From Serratia rubidaea (GTDB lineage Bacteria; Pseudomonadota; Gammaproteobacteria; Enterobacterales; Enterobacteriaceae), in assembly GCA_901472405.1 (NCBI GenBank), contig LR590463.1, positions 2,480,001 to 2,544,000 on the forward strand: a DNA stretch of 64,000 nt, written 5' to 3'. The notes under the pieces were generated by a model. That model saw only the letters and a list, made by a program, of their open reading frames with translations. It ran no database searches and was not told the DNA's origin. Position 1 is the stretch's first letter. Every line of letters starts with the position of its first letter. Shown here in pieces: positions 59,451 to 64,000 of this stretch. Position numbers and translations under genes: made by a program.

Positions 59451-59677
59451 TCAGGCCGGCGGGAATTTCGCCACAATCATGGCCGCCGTCGGCTGCAGGC
59501 CGCCCAGGCTCCACTGCTCAGGTTCATGCTCGTCGATTCTGACCCACACCGACTGACGAAATGCGGCGTCGCCGCGCCCTTCACTTCCACCATCAGATCG
59601 GTGATCCGCGTCAGCAGTTCGCGCTTTTGGGCGTCGTTAAGGATACCTTTGATGGTTTGTACGTTCACAAATGGCAT
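59451..59677 (-). pseudogene. 4-oxalocrotonate tautomerase-like protein (frameshifted as sequenced)
   Basis: About 75 residues after repair. After removal of Met, MPFVNVQTIKGILNDAQKRELL has the catalytic N-terminal proline of tautomerases. At 59582 one C is missing; restoring it gives EVEGRGDAAFRQSVWVRIDEHEPEQWSLGG, matching the C-terminal family part. Divergent from the HxlR regulator, which probably controls it. Confidence 0.7.
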
Positions 59678-59702
59678 AATAAATCTCCGTATAGTTAATC
59701 TA

Positions 59703-59719
59703 AGTCTAAAAACAAGACT
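59703..59719. promoter_or_regulatory. Candidate HxlR operator
   Basis: AGTCT-aaaaaca-AGACT lies in the 65-bp gap between the divergent tautomerase and HxlR genes, a typical position for the self-controlled operator of an HxlR regulator. Confidence 0.5.
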
Positions 59720-59742
59720 CATGTTAGGTGAGGAAATTGATC

Positions 59743-60198
59743 ATGTCAAAGAACATCGCGCTGACGCCGGTATCCCCTGCGCTATGCGGACTGGCGCAGG
59801 CCGCCGAACTGCTGGGAGACCGCTGGACGCTGCTGATTCTGCGGGAGGTGTTTTACGGCGTTACCCGCTTTGAACAGATGCGTGAACATATCGGCGCCAC
59901 GAAACAGACGCTCACTACCCGCCTGCGAAAATGGTCGAGCAGGATCTGCTGGCGAAGCGCAGCTATCAGGAATCCGGAATGCGTGAAAGATATGAATATG
60001 TGCTGACCGATAAAAGCCGCAGTCTGGGCCGGTTCTGGCCGCGCTGATGGTCTGGGGCCATCAGCATATCTTACATGATGAGCCGCATCTCCAGCTGACG
60101 GAGAAGCACAGCGGCCAGCCGGTGCAGCCGGGTTTGTTACTGCGGAAGGCAAACCCGTCGCGCAGGACGATTTAATCCTGACGCCGCTGCGCCGCTGA
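59743..60198 (+). pseudogene. HxlR-family regulator (three or more frameshifts as sequenced)
   Basis: About 151 residues after repair. The N-terminal part (LTPVSPALCGLAQAAELLGDRWTLLILREVFYGVTRFEQM, HIGATKQTLTTRL) is a clean HxlR winged-helix. Later pieces are in other frames: KMVEQDLLAKRSYQESGMRERYEYVLTDKSRSLG, VLAALMVWGHQHILHDEPHLQL, and the final TAEGKPVAQDDLILTPLRR to the stop at 60196. Breaks near 59930, 60030 and 60130. Multiple shifts may reflect poor sequence or a dying gene. Confidence 0.65.
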
Positions 60199-60230
60199 CG
60201 GGCGTTACCTCCACGGCCACAGCAGGTCAT
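60194..60230. repeat. 37-bp direct repeat, copy 1
   Basis: GCTGACGG then GTTAC then TCCACGGCCACAGCAGGTCAT matches 61081-61117 at about 34 of 37 positions. Copy 2 is the last codons of the minus-strand gene at 61092; copy 1 is a detached tail of that coding sequence after the HxlR gene. Confidence 0.7.
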
Positions 60231-60361
60231 TCTTGTATGTAAGGCCCGCGATTGCCGGAAAAACAGCGCGTTAAAGTGACATTGTCACGCAATGAATATG
60301 AAAAGCCCCCGGCCAGATGCTACCTTAGTCCGTGATGTCTCACTTTCCGGAGCAAACGCAA

Positions 60362-61011
60362 ATGAAAAAAGTCTTTATTATCGCGGCGCAGGCAACGTTG
60401 GCCGCAGTCTGGCTCAACAACTGGCCCGGCGGGCCATCAGGCGCTGGCGATGTACCGTCATCCGGAACAGGAAGCGCCCCTTAAATTGCTGGGCGCCACG
60501 CCGGTCCGCGGCGATCTGCAGTCGCTGGATGAACAGGCGCTGGCGGATCTTATCGCCGGCAGCGATGTGCTGGTGTTCAGCGCGGCGCAGGCGGAAAAGG
60601 CGTAAGGAGATGACTAACGCCATCGACGGTCGCGGCTGGAGATTGCCGTGGCTGCGGCCAGAAGGCCGGCGTATCGCGCTTTCTGCTGGTTTCCGCCTTC
60701 CCGGAAGCCGGGCGCGGTAAGGCGGCGCCTTCCGATACCTTCGAAAACTATATGGCGGTGAAAAAACAGGCTGATGTGCACCTTGCCGCCAGCCCACTGG
60801 ACTGGGTGATTCTGCGCCCCGGCACCCTGACCAATAACGCCGGCAGCGGGCGGATTAACGCGGGCCTCGCTATTCCTTATGGTTTGATCCCGCGTGAGGA
60901 TGTGGCGGCGACCCTTGCCGCGCTGATCGACACCCTGCCGTCAGCCGCAAAATTATTGAAGTCACCGCAGGCGATACCCCCGCACTTCAGGCCATGCAGG
61001 CGCTGGCTTAA
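60362..61011 (+). pseudogene. NmrA-like NAD(P)-binding reductase (multiple frameshifts as sequenced)
   Basis: About 216 residues after repair, atypical SDR of the YwnB/NmrA group. N-terminus MKKVFIIGAAGNVGRSLAQQL needs a one-base repair; further pieces SLDEQALADLIAGSDVLVFSAAQ, FLLVSAFPEAGRGK, and DTFENYMAVKKQADVHLAASPLDWVILRPGTLTNN. The last part PSAAKIIEVTAGDTPALQAMQALA requires a shift near 60950. At least four breaks. The gene is flanked by the 37-bp repeat copies. Confidence 0.6.
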
Positions 61012-61080
61012 GGCCCGGGATGCCGGATCTCCACGGCGCGGTATCAATGCGCCGTGGTAGCCTGATGAGCCGCCGCTCCG

Positions 61081-61117
61081 GCTGACGGAGGTTACGTCCA
61101 CGGCCACAGCAGGTCAT
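61081..61117. repeat. 37-bp direct repeat, copy 2
   Basis: Partner of 60194-60230. It contains the stop and last residues (LLWPWT) of the minus-strand gene starting at 61092. Confidence 0.7.
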
Positions 61118-61364
61118 AGATCGCTTCCAGCACCCTTCTGCAGCGCCGCTCCGGCGGCAGGAGCGGCACCGGCTTTGGCGCTTTGGGACGCTTGCAGCTC
61201 ACTCCCTGTTCATGCAGCGCCTGCCAGGCCGCCTGCCGCACGCTCAGGACGAAGTCCTCCTGCAGCATACGCTGCAAAATCGCCCGGCCGCCGTCGCTCG
61301 GCTGCTGACGCAGCTGTGCGATCAGCGCCAGCCGCTTGCGGTAATCCGTTTTATCGCGCGACAA
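61092..61364 (-). CDS. Small protein of unknown function
   Basis: A 90-residue frame from TTG 61364; the open frame extends upstream as GESAINLEHAEQL without an ATG, so the start is uncertain. The sequence is helical and basic (DYRKRLALIAQLRQQPSDGGRAILQRMLQEDFVLSVRQAAWQALHEQG) with a Pro/Lys-rich linker and Trp-rich end LLWPWT. No domain recognised; HEAT-like spacing of hydrophobic residues is possible. Downstream of the LysR gene on the same strand. Confidence 0.5.
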   Translation of the reverse strand: MSRDKTDYRKRLALIAQLRQQPSDGGRAILQRMLQEDFVLSVRQAAWQALHEQGVSCKRPKAPKPVPLLPPERRCRRVLEAIYDLLWPWT

Positions 61365-61437
61365 CTGTTCCGCATGTTCAAGGTTGATGGCTGACTCTCC
61401 GCTGTCTGGGGTGGCAAAGGCGTGATGATAGCGCGCT

Positions 61438-62346
61438 CAGCACACCTTGTCGCTGTCCAGCGCCTGCTGCATCCAGTGCAGAAAACGCTTCACCCGCGCC
61501 AGCTGGCCAAAACCACGCGGATAGACCAGATGATGCGCGCTGACCGGCAGGCTCCAGCGCCGGCGGAAACAGCCTCACCAGCGAACCGTCGCGCAGATAG
61601 TCCTGCGCCAGCAGTTCGCTCTCCAGCACCACCCCGTGCCCCAGACGCGCGGCCTGCAGGCTCATGTAAGAGCGATCGAAGCTGAACACCCAGGGGCGCT
61701 CCGGCTGCGGCAGATGGTGGGCGGCAAACCACTGCGGCCACTGGATCAGCGGCGTTTCCGACAAAATCAGCCGGTGCTCCGCCAGCGCCGCCGGCGTCGG
61801 CGCCGGATGCCGCCGCAGATAGTCCGGCGACGCCATAGCGGTAATAAATTCATCGCGGATCGTTTTGATATCAAACGGCGACCAGTCCGGAAAGCCGTGG
61901 CGGATCGCCACGTCGATATTGTCACGACTGAACGACAGGTTTTCATACGAACATGACAGTGTCACGTTAAGCTCCGGGCAGGCTTCATGCAGCTGTTTCA
62001 GCCGCGGCAGCAGCCACAGCAGGCCGAAGCTGGGAGCGCAGTGAATACGCAGGGCGTTGTTCTCTTTCTCATCGCGGATCTGCGCCGTAGCCTGGGCCAG
62101 ATTCAGCAGCAATTGGCTGATTTCACGCAGGTAAGTCTCCCCCGCCAGCGTCAGGCTCACCCCTTTGGCCGAACGGTTAAACAGCGAGTTGCCCACCAGT
62201 TTCTCCAGCTTGGCCAACTGATGGCTGGCCGCCGAGGGCGTGATGTTCAGCTCCTCCGCCGCCCGCGCCACATTGCCGAAATGCGCCACCTGCTCAAACA
62301 CCTGCAGCGCCTTGATTGAGGGGATCGCCGCCTTCTGTATTTCCAA
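61438..62346 (-). pseudogene. GcvA-type LysR-family regulator, TTG start (frameshifted as sequenced)
   Basis: About 302 residues. The HTH is IPSIKALQVFEQVAHFGNVARAAEELNITPSAASHQLAKLE; effector domain SFGLLWLLPRLKQLH, IDVAIRHG, VLESELLAQDYLRDGSLVRLF. The start is probably TTG 62346, preceded by ggaggtacggcgg; an ATG far upstream (62496) would overlap the divergent promoter. A one-base shift at about 61557-61563 takes the frame away from WSLPVSAHHLVYPRGFGQLARVKRFLHWMQQAL. Divergent from the SDR at 62547, its likely target. Confidence 0.75.
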
Positions 62347-62546
62347 CCGCCGTACCTCCGCTGGTGATGAATTGTCACAGCCTGTCACGTCGCCGGGGCT
62401 GAAAACGTTAAGCCGATCAAAACATAAGTTTAATTCAGCATCGACTGAATTTTTTTGCATTGCCGAAAAGTGCGTCTCCTCCAATGCTGAACACACCCTA
62501 CCGGCCGCGACGGCCGTAAAAAAACCACAATCCTCAGGAGTCGCAG

Positions 62547-63295
62547 ATGTTACTGAACAATAAAATCGCCGTAATCACCGGCGCCGCCTCCGAGCGCGGC
62601 ATCGGCCGCGCCACCGCCGCCTGCTTTGCCGCCCAGGGCGCCGGGTGGCGATACTGGATCTGGACAGCCGCGCGGCGGCCCATGCCGCGCAGCAGCTTGG
62701 CGACGGCCATCTGGGGCTGGCGGCGGACGTCGCCGATCCGCAGGCGGTCAGCCAGGCCGTGGCGCAGATTCTGGCGCACTACGGCCGCATCGACGTGCTG
62801 GTCAACAACGCCGGCATCACTCAGCCGGTAAAAAACGCTGGAGATCGGCATGCAGGATTACGACCGCGTGCTGGATGTCAGCCTGCGCGGCACGCTGCTG
62901 ATGTCGCAGGCGGTGATCCCGGCGATGCGCGCCAACGGCGGCGGCAGCATCGTCTGCCTGTCGTCGGTGTCCGCCCAGCGCGGCGGCGGCATCTTCGGCG
63001 GCCCGCACTACAGCGCCGCCAAGGCCGGCGTGCTCGGACTGGCAAAGGCGATGGCGCGCGAATTCGCACCGGAGCAGATCCGCATCAACAGCATCACCCC
63101 CGGCCTGATCCAGACCGATATCACCGGCGGCCTGATGCAGGACGAGCGCCGGCACGCCATTATCGACGCCATTCCGCTCGGCGGCTGGGTAATGCGCAGG
63201 ACGTCGCCAACGCCGCGCTGTTCCTGGCCAGCGATCTCTCCAGCTACCTGACCGGCATTACGCTGGACGTGAACGGCGGCATGCTGATTCACTGA
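62547..63295 (+). pseudogene. Short-chain dehydrogenase/reductase (three frameshifts as sequenced)
   Basis: About 249 residues after repair: TGAASERGIGRATAACFA cofactor loop, LAADVADPQAV, VLVNNAGI, catalytic Ser in CLSSVSA, YSAAK active site, and LASDLSSYLTGITLDVNGGM. Breaks near 62640 (one C missing), at A6 62830-62835 (should be A5, giving PVKTLEIGMQDYDR), and near 63185 (one C missing, GRLGNAQDVAN). All are homopolymer type. Start 62547 follows caggagtcgcag. Resembles FabG/glucitol-type SDRs; substrate unknown. Confidence 0.8.
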
Positions 63296-63364
63296 CCGGG
63301 CCGCGTCACCCTACGGCCCCCGCGCGCTGCGGGGGATCGCCTGTCTGTTTCAGGAGTGGATATC

Positions 63365-64000
63365 ATGACAACGCTTAACCTGACCGCCGCTGCCGGCGCG
63401 CGCGACGGCGCATACCGCAAGATCGCCTGGCGGCTGATGCCGATTTTGATGCTGTGCTATCTGTGCGCCTACCTTGACCGGGTAAACGTCGGCTTCGCCA
63501 AGCTGCAGATGATGGACGATTTGGCGCTCAGCGAAACCGTCTACGGCCTCGGCGCGGCATTTTCTTTATCGGTTACTTCTTCTTTGAGGTGCCGAGCAAC
63601 CTGATTCTGCACCGGGTGGGCGCCAGACGCTGGATCGCCCGCATCATGATCACCTGGGGGCTGATTTCCGGCCTGTTCGCCCTGGTGGAAACCGCCTGGC
63701 AGTTTTACCTGCTGCGGTTTCTGCTCGGCGTAGCGGAAGCCGGCCTGGCGCCCGGCCTGCTGCTGTACCTCACCTACTGGTTCCCGGCGGCGCGGCGCGC
63801 GCGCATGACGGTGCTGTGGTTTATCGCCATTCCGCTGTCCGGCATGATCGGCGGCCCGATCTCCGGCTGGATCATGGAGCGTTTTGCCGGCGTGCACGGC
63901 TGGGCGGGCTGGCAGTGGATGTTTTGCGCTGGAGGCGTGCCGACGCTGCTGATGGGCTGGTGGTGCTGCTGGCGCTGAAGGACCGGGTGGAAGACGCGCC
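63365..64000 (+). pseudogene. MFS transporter, ACS family, cut by window end (two frameshifts as sequenced)
   Basis: The N-terminal half of an anion:cation symporter-type MFS protein, running off the end. MPILMLCYLCAYLDRVNVGFAKLQMM is the family hallmark (DRxN), then GYFFFEVPSNLILHRVGARRWIARIMITWG, RFLLGVAEAGLAPGLLLYLTYWFP. Breaks are near 63558 and near 63960; the latter would restore LVVLLALKDRVEDA with CCTGG. ATG 63365 follows caggag. It lies 70 bp after the SDR and is probably its uptake partner, with acidic sugar or acid substrate. Confidence 0.75.

Overview
The window is G+C-rich gamma-proteobacterial chromosome. Gene content and protein sequences (YdgC/GlpM-type membrane protein, NlpA/MetQ lipoprotein, tricarballylate tcuRAB, GcvA-type LysR, T6SS Hcp, many AraC/LysR/MerR/TetR regulator-enzyme pairs) fit Enterobacterales, most like Serratia or a close Yersiniaceae relative; the genus is an inference. 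No rRNA, tRNA, IS element or CRISPR array was seen. It is an accessory, metabolic and stress-response stretch with many small regulator-plus-enzyme modules.

Layout. 0.3-5.6 kb: AA10-type LPMO, a BigR-like persulfide-sensor repressor with a split YeeE/YedE transporter, a diguanylate cyclase, a cupin and a NUDIX hydrolase. 6-10 kb: three aldo/keto reductases and a truncated LysR gene, apparently less G+C-rich than its flanks. 10.2-21.8 kb: PhzF-like isomerase, MHS-type transporter, zinc formaldehyde dehydrogenase, lipoproteins, AraC-SDR and TetR-nitroreductase pairs, and a Gfo/Idh/MocA oxidoreductase. 22.2-23.8 kb: an A+T-rich T6SS island (Hcp, peptidoglycan amidase, periplasmic immunity candidate). 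24.1-27.7 kb: tcuR-tcuA-tcuB without tcuC. 27.9-32.8 kb: an exported-hydrolase module with its own two-component system. 33.3-34.6 kb: a stand-alone alpha-oxoamine-synthase-fold PLP enzyme behind an A+T-rich leader. 34.7-46.2 kb: haloperoxidase-like hydrolase, GlxA-type regulator, second GAPDH, GrpB protein, two MerR modules with typical 19-20 bp-spacer promoters, NlpA, an OYE, DUF2000, AraC, an ADP-ribosyltransferase-like orphan, an SDR and a SnoaL-like protein. 46.3-52.8 kb: LysR plus a sulfur-compound import and oxidation operon resembling Bacillus ytm/yxe. 53-59.4 kb: an inositol-like catabolic operon (MFS, IolG-like, Hyi-like, IolE-like) behind a sigma-54 promoter and divergent from an AcoR/DhaR-type activator. 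59.4-64 kb: tautomerase, HxlR, NmrA-like reductase, LysR, SDR and an MFS transporter running off the end.

About sixteen genes carry one or more single-base frameshifts, mostly in short homopolymers or where restoring the frame would recreate CCTGG. They lie in otherwise well-conserved genes. The pattern looks more like sequencing/assembly error than decay, so these genes are listed as pseudogene 'as sequenced' over their full span with the repaired reading described. Start codons were moved from the longest frame to the codon with the best ribosome-binding site or family alignment where possible.
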